From assembly GCF_023101085.1 (NCBI RefSeq), contig NZ_CP064703.1:2542001-2606000 (forward strand): a stretch of DNA of 64,000 bases, in the 5' to 3' direction. Below, in pieces: positions 18,278-27,801 of this stretch (position 1 is the first letter of the stretch; each line of letters begins with the position of its first letter). A program made the position numbers and the translations under genes. Below the pieces are notes generated by a model. The model was not told where the DNA came from. It saw only the letters and a list, made by a program, of their open reading frames with translations, and did no database searches. The stretch is from Bradyrhizobium sp. 170 (GTDB lineage Bacteria > Pseudomonadota > Alphaproteobacteria > Rhizobiales > Xanthobacteraceae).

Positions 18278-18523
18278 ATGCGAGTAGACCATCCGCAGCT
18301 TAATAAGCGAGACCGACGCGCAGAACCCTCATTTTGGGTTGAGGAACCGACCGACGACGCTCTTTCATTGCTTGAGAATGCCCTGCGCGGGGACGAGTCC
18401 GCCCGTCGTCGCGACGAACAGGCCGACGAAGCTCACTCGCTGATCGAGGAGAACGCCCGGCTTCGAGAGCTTTTGGCTCAGCTGTCGGACATCATTCGCA
18501 AGAACGGCGTTCACCCGAGGTAA
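18278..18523 (+). CDS. Small coiled-coil hypothetical protein, paralogue of the protein at 16597
   Basis: An 81-residue charged protein. The second half reads LLENALRGDESARRRDEQAD, then LIEENARLRELLAQLSDII, which matches the C-terminus of the 16597-16911 protein. It is preceded by a ribosome site GGAG about eight bases before the ATG and followed by a strong hairpin terminator, so it is a self-contained transcription unit. No catalytic motif; likely a helical dimer. Function unknown. Confidence 0.75.
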   Translation: MRVDHPQLNKRDRRAEPSFWVEEPTDDALSLLENALRGDESARRRDEQADEAHSLIEENARLRELLAQLSDIIRKNGVHPR

Positions 18524-18540
18524 CGCGACAACCAGATCTC

Positions 18541-18595
18541 GGCCCCGCCCCGGCAAGAGTGGTTCAACCACGCCGGGGCGGGGCCGCTTCATTTT
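18541..18595 (+). terminator. Strong hairpin terminator
   Basis: Fourteen perfect pairs (18541-18554 with 18572-18585, a GGCCCCGCCCC-type arm), with an inner GTGG/CCAC hairpin in the loop, then CGCTTCATTTT. It lies 18 bases after the stop of the small coiled-coil gene. Confidence 0.75.
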
Positions 18596-18709
18596 CGACG
18601 ATTGATTTCACGCCAACGCCGCCCGCACGGAAAGCGACGAATAGTCGGACAGAACACGCGCCGCCGTCAGCAGCTAACAGTGGCCTGTTTCAAAAAGCCG
18701 CCGGTCAAA

Positions 18710-18754
18710 AGAACGACCCCAGCTTCGGGGGCTGAGGTCCACTGGGGTCGTTCT
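18710..18754. repeat. Perfect 13-base inverted repeat
   Basis: Arms 18710-18722 and 18742-18754 (AGAACGACCCCAG and its complement) flank a 19-base loop that contains a competing G/C hairpin. No T run follows. It lies in the ~300-base gap between the small coiled-coil gene and the convergent peptide transporter operon. Apart from this and the terminator the gap shows no gene. Confidence 0.6.
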
Positions 18755-18887
18755 ATGCCGGGGCGCGCCGATCCCCATGCCGTCCCGGCATGTGCGCAAA
18801 CTAAAATCGGACCGCAGCCGCTGTCTGTAGGGAACCCGACAGTGACGTGATCTCAAAAAACGGTATGTCTATTTTCGACCCGTACCG

Positions 18888-19856
18888 TCAGGCCAGATGG
18901 CAGGCCACGAAATGCCCGTCGCTGCCTTGCTTCAGTTCGGGCGCGCTTTCCCGGCAGCGCGGCTCGGCGATCGGGCAGCGGGTGTGAAAATGACAGCCGC
19001 GCGGCGGGTTCATCGGGCTCGGCACGTCGCCCTGCAGGCGGATCCGCTTGCGCTTCACCTTCGGGTCCGGCACCGGCACGGCGGAGAGCAGCGCCTGGGT
19101 ATAGGGATGCCGGGGATGGCGGTAGAGGTCGCGCGCGTCAGCCAGTTCGACGATGCGCCCGAGATACATCACCGCCACGCGGTCGGAAATATGCTCCACC
19201 ACCGAGAGATCGTGGGCGACGAACAGATAGGTCAGGTTGAGTTCGGCCTGCAGGTCCTCCAGCAGGTTGATCACCTGCGCCTGAATGGAGACGTCGAGCG
19301 CGGAAACCGGCTCGTCGCACACGATGAACTTCGGCTCCACCGCGAGCGCGCGCGCAATCCCGATGCGCTGGCGCTGGCCGCCGGAGAATTCGTGCGGGTA
19401 GCGGCGCATGTGCTCGGCCTTCAGTCCCACCTTGACGAGCAGGCTCGCCACGCGGTCGTCCCGCTCGCTGGCCGAGGAGGCGAGCTCGTGGATGGTGAAG
19501 GCTTCGCCGAGGATCGCGGCGACGGTCATGCGCGGATTGAGCGAGGCGAACGGGTCCTGGAACACGATCTGCATGTTGCGCCGCATGGCACGCAGGTCGC
19601 CGCCGGAAAGGCTGCGCACGTCGCGTCCGTCAAAGACGACCTCGCCTTCGCTGGGTTCGATGAGGCGCAGCACGCAGCGCGCCGTGGTGGACTTGCCGCA
19701 ACCGGACTCGCCGACCAGTCCGAGCGTTTCGCCGCGATTGACCACGAACGACACGCCGTCGACCGCGTGAACGCGCCCGACCTCGCGCGAAAGCAACCCG
19801 CCCTTGACGGCAAAATGCTTCTTCAGGCCGGTGACGCGCAGCAGGGGTTCGCTCAT
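18888..19856 (-). CDS. Peptide ABC transporter ATP-binding protein (DppF/OppF type)
   Basis: A 322-residue ABC ATPase. Walker [11 protein letters not shown] loop [13 protein letters not shown], signature [15 protein letters not shown], Walker [13 protein letters not shown] and the switch His in FVAHDLSVV are intact. The C-terminal oligopeptide-transporter extension has [17 protein letters not shown] with paired Cys. It powers uptake of short peptides together with the DppD-like ATPase whose stop overlaps its ATG by four bases. It is the last gene of the operon. Confidence 0.92.
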   Translation of the reverse strand: MSEPLLRVTGLKKHFAVKGGLLSREVGRVHAVDGVSFVVNRGETLGLVGESGCGKSTTARCVLRLIEPSEGEVVFDGRDVRSLSGGDLRAMRRNMQIVFQDPFASLNPRMTVAAILGEAFTIHELASSASERDDRVASLLVKVGLKAEHMRRYPHEFSGGQRQRIGIARALAVEPKFIVCDEPVSALDVSIQAQVINLLEDLQAELNLTYLFVAHDLSVVEHISDRVAVMYLGRIVELADARDLYRHPRHPYTQALLSAVPVPDPKVKRKRIRLQGDVPSPMNPPRGCHFHTRCPIAEPRCRESAPELKQGSDGHFVACHLA

Positions 19857-20845
19857 GCGCTCGCTCCCCGCGTCTCTCCGAGGTGACACGCCATGCGGTG
19901 GCCAGATGCTACCTCGCGCAGCACCGGTTCCTGTTCCGAGCAGCGCGCGAAGGCGAAGCGGCAGCGCGGCGCGAAGCGGCAGCCGGGCGCGGGATTGATC
20001 AGCATCGGCACCGAGCCGCCGATCGCTTCCAGCCGGGTCTTGTGCGCGCTGTCGAGGTCGATGCGCGGGATCGAGCGGATCAGGCCCTGCGTGTAGGGAT
20101 GGCGCGGGCTTTCGAACAGGCTGTCGACATCGGCCTCTTCCACCACCTTGCCGGCATACATGACGACGACGCGCTGCGCGGTCTCGGCCACGACGCCCAT
20201 CGCATGGGTGATCAGCATCACGGCCATGCCGAAGCGTTCCTTCATGTCCTGCAACAAGTCGAGGATTTGCGCCTGGATGGTCACGTCGAGCGCGGTGGTC
20301 GGCTCGTCGGCGATGACGAGTTTTGGCTTGCAGGCCAGCGCCATGGCGATCATGACGCGCTGGCGCATGCCGCCCGAGAACTGGTGCGGGTAATCATGCA
20401 CGCGGCCCTCGGCATTGGGAATCTGCACCAGCTTGAACATCTCTATTGTGCGGGCAAGCGCGTCCTTGTTCGAGAGACCCTCGTGGCGGCGCAGGCTCTC
20501 GGCGACCTGCTCGCCGACCGACAGCACCGGGTTGAGCGAGGTCATCGGCTCCTGGAAGATGAAGCCGATCTCCCTGGCCCTGATGTCGTCCATTTCGCTG
20601 CTCGTGAGCGGCACGAGATCGCGGCCCTCGAACAGGATCTGGCCTTCGACGATGCGGCCCGGCGGCATCGCGATCAGCTTCAGGATCGACATCGCCGTAA
20701 CGGTCTTGCCGCAGCCGGACTCGCCGACCACGCAGAGCGTCTCGCCCTTGTTGAGCACGATGTCGACGCCGTCGACCGCCCTCAGCACGCCGTCGTCGGT
20801 GGCAAAGTGAGTCTTCAGGCCCTTGATCTCGAGCAGCGGCGCCAT
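19853..20845 (-). CDS. Peptide ABC transporter ATP-binding protein (DppD/OppD type)
   Basis: A 330-residue ABC ATPase starting [14 protein letters not shown]. It has Walker [10 protein letters not shown] loop [12 protein letters not shown], signature [15 protein letters not shown], Walker [13 protein letters not shown], and switch His in LITHAMGVV. The Cys-rich tail is [16 protein letters not shown]. The ATG at 20845 overlaps the permease stop by one base. The longer open frame upstream belongs to a different frame over the permease gene and is not used. Confidence 0.92.
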   Translation of the reverse strand: MAPLLEIKGLKTHFATDDGVLRAVDGVDIVLNKGETLCVVGESGCGKTVTAMSILKLIAMPPGRIVEGQILFEGRDLVPLTSSEMDDIRAREIGFIFQEPMTSLNPVLSVGEQVAESLRRHEGLSNKDALARTIEMFKLVQIPNAEGRVHDYPHQFSGGMRQRVMIAMALACKPKLVIADEPTTALDVTIQAQILDLLQDMKERFGMAVMLITHAMGVVAETAQRVVVMYAGKVVEEADVDSLFESPRHPYTQGLIRSIPRIDLDSAHKTRLEAIGGSVPMLINPAPGCRFAPRCRFAFARCSEQEPVLREVASGHRMACHLGETRGASA

Positions 20846-21774
20846 CAGATCACCCGCCTGGCATCGAGCGCGTCGCGCATGCCGTCGCCGATGAAATTGA
20901 TGGCGACTACCGCAACGAAGATCGCCCCGCCCGGAAACAGCGCCCAGTGGGCGGCGATGTCGAGAAAGTCCTTGGCGTCGAACAGCAGCCGGCCCCAGGT
21001 CGGCACGTCGGGCGGGAAGCCCAGGCCGAGAAACGACAGCGTCGATTCCGCAATGATGGCGGCGGCGACGTCGATGGTGCCGGCAATGATCACCGGTCCC
21101 AGCGCGTTGGGCAGGATGTGGCGCACCACCTGCCGCAACGGACTGGCGCCGAGCGCGCGGGCGGCTTCGACAAAATCCTTTTCGCGCAGCGAGAGGAATT
21201 GCGCGCGCACCAGGCGGGCGACCGGCATCCAGCGCAGGCCGCCGATGACCAGCACGATGAGAATGAAGACGCCGCCCTCGGGGCCGAAGGCGGTCTTGAG
21301 CCCGTCGCGGAACAGATAGATGAGCAGCAGGAGCAGCGGCAGTTGCGGCAGCGAGAGGAAGAGGTCGGTGAGCCACATCAGCGCATGCCCGAGCGCGCCG
21401 CGCGACATGCCGGCGAGCGCGCCGATCACCGTGCCGACGATGACGGCGACCGCCATCGCGGCCAGCCCGACAGCGAGCGAGATGCGTCCGCCGTAGATCA
21501 TGCGGGCGAGAATATCCTGACCGAGATCGTCGGTGCCGAAGGGATGGGCGAGCGAGGGGCCTTCGAGGCGCGCGTTGAAATCGATGTCGTTGATGCTGAC
21601 GCGCCAGACGAAGGGACCGAACGCCACCGCCAGGATCAGGACGATCAGCAGGACCGCGCTGACCACCGCGAGCTTGTGGCGGCGATAGCGCCGCCAGGTC
21701 TCGCGCCAGGGCGACCAGGCCGGCCGCCGCTCAGCGGAGGGAGATGCGAGGGTCAAGCCAGCCATAGAGGACAT
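20845..21774 (-). CDS. Peptide ABC transporter permease (DppC type)
   Basis: A 309-residue inner-membrane permease. The N-terminal cytoplasmic part is SPWRETWRRYRRHKLAVVSA, followed by a periplasmic loop and HPFGTDDLGQDILARMIYGG, hallmark of DppC. The BPD signature is EAARALGASPLRQVVRHILP, and five to six membrane helices are present. The assigned start overlaps the dppB-like gene by 44 bases; the ATG at 21765 is an alternative. Confidence 0.9.
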   Translation of the reverse strand: MSSMAGLTLASPSAERRPAWSPWRETWRRYRRHKLAVVSAVLLIVLILAVAFGPFVWRVSINDIDFNARLEGPSLAHPFGTDDLGQDILARMIYGGRISLAVGLAAMAVAVIVGTVIGALAGMSRGALGHALMWLTDLFLSLPQLPLLLLLIYLFRDGLKTAFGPEGGVFILIVLVIGGLRWMPVARLVRAQFLSLREKDFVEAARALGASPLRQVVRHILPNALGPVIIAGTIDVAAAIIAESTLSFLGLGFPPDVPTWGRLLFDAKDFLDIAAHWALFPGGAIFVAVVAINFIGDGMRDALDARRVI

Positions 21775-22690
21775 CCGCGATCAGGTTGAAGAGCACGACA
21801 AGACAGGCGAAGACGAAAGTCACGGCCATCACGACCGGCGTGTCGTTGGAGAGGATGGAGGAGATCAGGAGCGAGCCGATGCCAGGAATGCGAAAAATCT
21901 GTTCGGTGACGATGGCGCCGCCGAACACGGCGGGCATCTGCAGCGCGACCAGCGTGACGACCGGGATCAGGGCGTTGCGCATCGCGTGCTTGACGATCAC
22001 TCTCGCTTGCCCGAGGCCCTTGGCGCGGGCGGTGGTGACGTAGTCGAGGCGGATCACGTCCAGCATGGCCGAACGCACGAAGCGCGTCATGGAAGCCGCC
22101 TGAAACAGCCCGAGCACCATCACCGGCATGAGGGCCTGCCGAACCTGTTCGATCACCCAGCGGAAGCCGGTCGCCTTGATGTCGGTGGTGTAGACGAAAG
22201 GCAGCCAGTCCAGCGTGATTGAAAAGAGCAGGATGAACAGCAGGCCGGTGAAGAAGGTCGGCAGCGAAAAGCCGATGAAGGCGAGCGTGTTGGCGATCTG
22301 GTCGAAGATCGAGTAGGGCTTCGTCGCGGCATAGACCCCGACCGGTATAGCGATCGCGAGCGCCAGCAGTTGCGCCGAGCCGATCACATAGAGCGTCGTC
22401 GGCAGGCGCTGCAGGATCAGCGCGTCGACGTTCATCCGGCTGACGAAGGAAAAGCCCCAGTCGCCCTGCAGCATGGCCGAAAGCCAGTGCAGGTAACGGA
22501 GGTAGATCGGATCGTCGAGGCCGAACTTGGCCCGAAGCGCCGCCGCTACTTCGGGCGGCACGTTGGGATTGGTCGCGAGTTCACTGAACGGATCGCCGGG
22601 CGCCAGCGCCAGCACGATGAACAGGACGAGCGAGATCCCGAGCAGGCTCGGGACCGCGATCATGAGGCGACGCAGGACATACTGACTCAT
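21731..22690 (-). CDS. Peptide ABC transporter permease (DppB type)
   Basis: A 319-residue permease. It starts MSQYVLRRLMIAVPSLLGIS, followed by APGDPFSELATNP and LRAKFGLDDPIYLRYLHWL, all typical of DppB. The cytoplasmic coupling motif is YVTTARAKGLGQARVIVKHA. It pairs with the DppC-type protein to form the channel. It lies 22 bases downstream of the receptor gene. Confidence 0.92.
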   Translation of the reverse strand: MSQYVLRRLMIAVPSLLGISLVLFIVLALAPGDPFSELATNPNVPPEVAAALRAKFGLDDPIYLRYLHWLSAMLQGDWGFSFVSRMNVDALILQRLPTTLYVIGSAQLLALAIAIPVGVYAATKPYSIFDQIANTLAFIGFSLPTFFTGLLFILLFSITLDWLPFVYTTDIKATGFRWVIEQVRQALMPVMVLGLFQAASMTRFVRSAMLDVIRLDYVTTARAKGLGQARVIVKHAMRNALIPVVTLVALQMPAVFGGAIVTEQIFRIPGIGSLLISSILSNDTPVVMAVTFVFACLVVLFNLIADVLYGWLDPRISLR

Positions 22691-22712
22691 GAGGGAACAA
22701 TCCCTTCGATGG

Positions 22713-24509
22713 CTATCCCGTCGCCTCCCGGTACCAGTCGAACAGATTGTCCGTTTCGTTGGCCCAGCCGCTGACCACCGGGCGCAGCGCGTTGGAGCAG
22801 GCTTCCACCTTCAGGCGGTGCATCACCGGGATGAACACGGTGTCCTGCATCATGATGTCGTTGGCCTTGATGTAGAGCGCGGCGCGCTTGACCATGTCGG
22901 TCTCGGCCTCCGCGGCGTCGACCGCCGCGTCGTAGTCCTTGTTGACCCAGCGCGGGAAGTTCACGCCCTGCCACTTGTTCTCCTTGGTGGCGACGTTGCG
23001 CGAATGATAGCGGCGCATGTGCTGGGCCGGATCCGGCTGGCTCATCGGGATCTGGAACATCTCGAGGTCGGCGTAGAACTTGGCGTAGGTGTCGGGATTG
23101 GCGACGTCGGACGAGAAGAACACCGAAGCCACCACCGATTTCAGCTCGACGTCGATGCCGGCCTTCTGGCAGGCCTGCTTGACGATGGCCTGGGTCTTCT
23201 GGCGCGGGCCGTTGATCGCGGTCTGGTACAGGAGCTTCAGCTTCTTGCCGTCCTTTTCGCGGATGCCGTCCGCGCCGACCTTCCAGCCCGCGTCCTCCAG
23301 CAGCTTGGACGCCTTTTCGATGCTGAATTCCCAGGTGGTGTTCTTGGAGACGAACTTCTCCGGGCCGTTGAGGAAATTGGGCGTGACGCGTCCGGCGCGG
23401 CCATAGATGACTTTCTTGACGGCCTCGCGATCGACCAGCATGGAGAGCGCCTTGCGCACCGCCGGATCGGAGAACAGCGGATGCCTGGTCTTGATCGAGG
23501 AGCGCTCGCCGTCGACCTCGGTATTGGGATCGGTGAAGTTGAGCGCGATGAATTCGGTGTCGCCGCCGACCGCATAGACGGTCTTGCCCTTGCCGCCCTT
23601 TTCCAGACGCAGCAGGACATCGTCTTCGACCTGGATGTTCCAGCCGAAATCATATTCGCCGGTCTGGATCACGGCGCGCGCGGCCGAGACGGCATCGCCG
23701 CCGCCCTTCATCTCGAGCGTGTCGAAGTGGGGGCGGTTCGGCATGTGGTAGTCGGGATTGAGCTCGCCGCGGATGAGATCGCCCGGCTTGAACTCGACGA
23801 ATTTGTAGGGACCGGTGCCGACGGGAGAAAGATTGTTCGGGGCCTCGCGGGACTTGGCGCCTTTATATTCCGCGAACAAATGTTTTGGGATGATGCTGCC
23901 GGGGGCGCCGACAAAGGCGTCGGCCCAGAACGGGGTAGGCTTCTTGAAGAGGATGCGGACCGTGAGGTCGTCGACCTTCTCGACGGTGATGTCGCGGTGA
24001 ACGCCGATGGTCACGGTGGCGGTGGCGGGATCGCGGGCGTATTCCCAGTTGAACACCACGTCATCGGCGGTGAAGGGTTTGCCGTCGTGCCATTTGACGC
24101 CGGGCTTCAGCTTCCAGGTCACCGATGTGCCGTCGGCGGCCAGCCCGCCATTCTGGAGCGAGGGAATTTCGGCGGCCAGAACCAGCTTCATGTTGCCGTC
24201 GGGATCCCAGCAGGCGAGCGGCTCATAGAACAGGCGCGAGCCGTCCTGGTCCTTGGTGCCGGTGGCGAAATGCGGGTTGAGCAGGGTCGGTCCCTGCCAC
24301 CACAGCAGTTTCAGCGCGCCGCCGCCGCCGCGCTTGGTCGGCTTGTAGACGGATGGGCCCTCGGCCATGGCCACGCCGCCGATGGCCAGAAGCTGCGTCG
24401 CCATCGGCGCGGTGAGACCGAAAGCAAGCATGCGCTGAACGAAGCCGCGGCGATCCATGCGCCCGTCCTTCACCTCGTCGATCATGGTTCGCAGTTCGTT
24501 GTCCAGCAT
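22713..24509 (-). CDS. Peptide ABC transporter substrate-binding protein (SBP_bac_5)
   Basis: A 598-residue periplasmic receptor. A twin-arginine-type leader (MDRRGFVQRMLAFGLT, about 15 residues in) precedes the mature domain. WHDGKPFTADDVVFNWEYA, ILFKKPTPFWADAF, SPVGTGPYKFVEFKPGD and HPLFSDPAVRKALSMLVDRE are typical of the DppA/OppA family. It captures peptides or related ligands for the downstream B-C-D-F genes. I start at the ATG at 24509 (MLDNELRTMIDEV); the frame extends to 24596. Confidence 0.92.
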   Translation of the reverse strand: MLDNELRTMIDEVKDGRMDRRGFVQRMLAFGLTAPMATQLLAIGGVAMAEGPSVYKPTKRGGGGALKLLWWQGPTLLNPHFATGTKDQDGSRLFYEPLACWDPDGNMKLVLAAEIPSLQNGGLAADGTSVTWKLKPGVKWHDGKPFTADDVVFNWEYARDPATATVTIGVHRDITVEKVDDLTVRILFKKPTPFWADAFVGAPGSIIPKHLFAEYKGAKSREAPNNLSPVGTGPYKFVEFKPGDLIRGELNPDYHMPNRPHFDTLEMKGGGDAVSAARAVIQTGEYDFGWNIQVEDDVLLRLEKGGKGKTVYAVGGDTEFIALNFTDPNTEVDGERSSIKTRHPLFSDPAVRKALSMLVDREAVKKVIYGRAGRVTPNFLNGPEKFVSKNTTWEFSIEKASKLLEDAGWKVGADGIREKDGKKLKLLYQTAINGPRQKTQAIVKQACQKAGIDVELKSVVASVFFSSDVANPDTYAKFYADLEMFQIPMSQPDPAQHMRRYHSRNVATKENKWQGVNFPRWVNKDYDAAVDAAEAETDMVKRAALYIKANDIMMQDTVFIPVMHRLKVEACSNALRPVVSGWANETDNLFDWYREATG

Positions 24510-24763
24510 CGTTGTCCCCGTGTCTGGTTCTGGTTTTGTTGCGGCGCGCCGCCGGGCGGCAGCGTCGGGTGTCCCACCGGTAAGATGGCACATCAAATGC
24601 CCCGGAGGTCAACGGTCTGGCTGTCGACAATCAGCAGGATGGACGCGGCCTGTGATTTTTGCTTGGGCAGAAACACGCTGCGACGCACACAGCTTCGGCA
24701 ATCCGCTGCCAAAGCGCGCGGAATCGCGCTCTGCACTGCAAAAAATTTGTTCGCCGGACCCGG

Positions 24764-26181
24764 TCAGATCAGCGACATGTCCAGCGGCGGCGCGACGCTG
24801 TCCGGCAGCGGGCTGACATAGGGGGTGCGGGTGGTGCGCTTGTTCAGGTCGGCCTTGGCGGCGGCGATCAGGTCCGGCTCCGTCAGCGCCCTGACGCCGA
24901 GCCCCGCCATCGCCTTGGCGGCCTGCACCATGGCCTTGTGGGCGTGCGGGCTCTTGCCCTGCGCCACCACCTGCCAGGTGTGAAACGGGGTGCCGATCGC
25001 GACCGTTGGGGCATGGACCTGCACGGTCGGCACGACCCAGCTCACGTCGCCGACATCGGTCGAGCCGATCTGCGGGTTACGCTTGGCGTTAAGCGGCACG
25101 ATGAAATCAGCCAGCGGCCGGTCGGTCGGCTCCATGCCGATCGAGTGATAGACGGACGCAATATCCTTGTCCGTCAGCGTGGAGCGGATCTTTCCGGCGA
25201 AATCCTTGTCGGTGTCATCGAAATGCGGCGGGCCGAGTTCCTCCATGATGCGATGAAGCGCCGCCTCGAGCGGCCTGTTCGGCAACAGGTTGGAGACGGC
25301 GGAAATGATCTTCATCTCCACCTTGGTTTCGGTCATCAGCGCCGCGCCCTGTGCGATCTTGTGGACGCGTTCCACCAGTTCGTTCATGCCGGGCAGGTCG
25401 CGGTCGCGGATCGAATAGCGCACGCGCGCATGGGCCTGCACCACGTTGGGGGCGATGCCGCCGGTGTCGAGCAAGGCGTAATGGACACGGGCGTCGCTCG
25501 GCATGTGCTCGCGCATATAGTTGACGCCGACATTCATCAGCTCGACAGCGTCGAGCGCGCTGCGGCCGAGATGCGGCGATGCCGCGGCATGCGAGGTACG
25601 CCCGGTGAAGATGAAATCGGCGCGCGTGTTGGCGAGCGAAGGCGTCACCACCACTTCCCAGAAGCTCGACGGGTGCCAGGTGATCGCGATGTCGGCGTCG
25701 TCGAAGGCGCCATCGCGCACCATGAAGGCTTTTGCCGCGCCGCCTTCCTCCGCGGGGCAGCCGTAATAGCGCACGCGCCCGGGCAACTTGTGTTCGGCGA
25801 GCCAATCCTTCACGGCCGTGGCCGCAGCAGCGCGGCGGAACCGAGCAGATTGTGGCCGCAACCATGTCCATGGCCGCCGGCCTGCAGCGGGCGAGGTTCG
25901 GCCACGCCGGCTTCCTGGCTGAGACCGGGAAGGGCGTCATATTCGCCGAGGAAGGCGATCACGGGCCCGCCTTCGCCCCATTCGCCCATCACCGCGGTTG
26001 GAATACCTGCGACCTGCTCGGTGATGCGGAAACCCTGATGGCGCAGTTCGGCCAGATGTTCGGCGGACGAGCGCGCTTCGGTGTAGCAGACCTCGGGCAT
26101 CGCCCAGACCCGGTCGCTCAAGTCGACGAAGCGCGGCTTGATAGTGTCGACGCCACGCCAGATGTTGCTGCGGTTATCCAT
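24764..26181 (-). pseudogene. AbgB-like M20 amidohydrolase with a one-base frameshift
   Basis: Two adjoining frames encode one M20 peptidase-family amidohydrolase like AbgB (aminobenzoyl-glutamate hydrolase subunit B). The first runs MDNRSNIWRGVD to GHGHGCGHNLLGSAALL. The second resumes ATAVKDWLAEHKLPG and continues through GCPAEEGGAAKAF, TGRTSHAAASPHLGRSALDA and TDVGDVSWVVP to the end. The join lacks one G near 25825: with it restored, the protein would be about 472 residues and complete. As read, the product stops after ~120 residues. It lies just upstream of the peptide importer, suggesting hydrolysis of imported amides. Confidence 0.85.
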
Positions 26182-26330
26182 CTTCCGATTCCCAATTCTG
26201 AAGGCGATGTGAGCTGAGGAATTGTTATCAGCTTCGCAAAACGACGCCAGCGCCCGGCGGACATTCAGCCATGCAGGCACGTCGGGGCGCAAGTTGCGTC
26301 GCTACGCCGGCCCGAACGCAGACGGGCCGA

Positions 26331-27578
26331 TCACACCTTTATGCCATGCGGCTGGAACAGCCGGCCCTTCTCCACCACCAGCACCACGGCAAGTGCGGCC
26401 AGCGTGCAGAGCAGGAAGCCGGTCGCGAACGGCACCAGCGTGCCGTCGTAATCCTGGCCGATGGTGGCACCGATGCCGATGGCGAGCAGGGTGGTGATCG
26501 AGCCGTACAGCGACGCGGCGGTGCCGGCGATATGGCCCTGCGGCTCCATGGCAAGCGCGGTGAAATTGGCGATCATCAAGCCGAACGCAAACATCATCGA
26601 TACCGAGAGCACCATGAACAGCGGCAGGGGCAGCATCTGCATTTTTGCCGCCACCAGCATGGTTGCGGCGATGACCACGAAGCCGATCAGCGCGCCGTGG
26701 GAGAGCACGCGCATGCCGAGGCGGCCGACGAGGCGGGAATTGACGAACCCCGCGATCGCGGTTCCGACGGCGACGCCGGCAAACGCAACCGGGAAATAAT
26801 GCCCGAGCTGGTAGATGCCGGTGAACACCTGCTGCGAGATGAATACGAAGGCGAACAGCGAACCCAATACGCCGCCGGCCGCCAGCGCATAACCCAGCGT
26901 CTGGCGATGGGACACGGTCTGGCGGAACGCATCGAACACCGCGCCGATGGCGAGCGACCTGCGCCTTTCGACCGGCAGCGTCTCCGGCATGCGCAGCGCG
27001 CTCCAGATCAGCGCCACCACGCCATACAGCATCAGCACGATGAAGATGCCGCGCCATTGCGTCAGCAGCAGCACGGCCTGGCCGAATGCCGGGGCGATGA
27101 CAGGCACGGCAATGAATACCATCATCGCCAGCGACATCACGCTCGCCATGCGCCGGCCGGCATAGCAGTCGCGGACGATCGAGGTCGCGATCACGCGCGT
27201 GGCCGAGGTGCAGAGGCCCTGCAGCGCGCGCGCCAGCAGCAAGGTTTCAAAGGAAGGTGCCGCGATCGCAAGCAGGCTCGCGATACAATAAACGGCCATG
27301 CCGCCGAGCAGGATCGGCCGCCGGCCGAAGCGATCGGACAGCGGGCCCATCACGAACTGGCCGACGCCGAAGCCGACCAGAAAGATCGACAGCACCATCT
27401 GCGGCCGGTTGGCTGACGTGATGTCGAAGGCGGACGCGATGGCCGGAAGCGCCGGCAGCATCATGTCCATCGCGAGCGGATTGAGCGCCATGATGGAGGC
27501 GATCACGATCACGAATTCGGGGAAGCCCATCGGGCGGTTGCCTGAAGCGGCCAAGGCATTGGCACTGGTATCGGACAA
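26331..27578 (-). CDS. Bcr/CflA family drug/metabolite exporter (MFS)
   Basis: About 415 residues and twelve membrane helices. It has DMMLPALPAIASAFD, the MFS motif GPLSDRFGRRPILLGG and ALQGLCTSATRVIATSIVRD, all typical of Bcr/CflA exporters (bicyclomycin, chloramphenicol, cysteine). I prefer the TTG start at 27578 because AAGGA lies seven bases upstream; an ATG at 27530 (MGFPEF) and an open frame to 27629 are alternatives. No regulator is adjacent. Confidence 0.88.
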   Translation of the reverse strand: MSDTSANALAASGNRPMGFPEFVIVIASIMALNPLAMDMMLPALPAIASAFDITSANRPQMVLSIFLVGFGVGQFVMGPLSDRFGRRPILLGGMAVYCIASLLAIAAPSFETLLLARALQGLCTSATRVIATSIVRDCYAGRRMASVMSLAMMVFIAVPVIAPAFGQAVLLLTQWRGIFIVLMLYGVVALIWSALRMPETLPVERRRSLAIGAVFDAFRQTVSHRQTLGYALAAGGVLGSLFAFVFISQQVFTGIYQLGHYFPVAFAGVAVGTAIAGFVNSRLVGRLGMRVLSHGALIGFVVIAATMLVAAKMQMLPLPLFMVLSVSMMFAFGLMIANFTALAMEPQGHIAGTAASLYGSITTLLAIGIGATIGQDYDGTLVPFATGFLLCTLAALAVVLVVEKGRLFQPHGIKV

Positions 27579-27801
27579 CGAAAAATCCTTTTTCTGGTGG
27601 CACCTTATGGACTTTGGTGCGCTGCACAAATAACGTTTTCGGCATGGCAGGCCATCGACCAGCGGGGCTTGCAGCAGGCCACGCCGGTCAGGCCGGAAGA
27701 CTCGTTTGGGCAGCAGGCCAAAGCCGTTGTTCTGGTGGCCGGCTTGCTCTATCCCCTAAGCGCTAAACATCAGCGGTAGACCGCCTTCGAACGGAGACCT
27801 T

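Noticed and set aside
22689..24821. A 710-codon plus-strand frame opposite the peptide receptor gene
   Set aside because: It is the antisense shadow of the receptor gene in GC-rich DNA; the composition is Arg/Gly/Asp-rich and no domain is visible.
24659..26038. A 459-codon plus-strand frame opposite the AbgB-like gene
   Set aside because: It is antisense to a well-conserved M20 amidohydrolase and has no ribosome site or domain.
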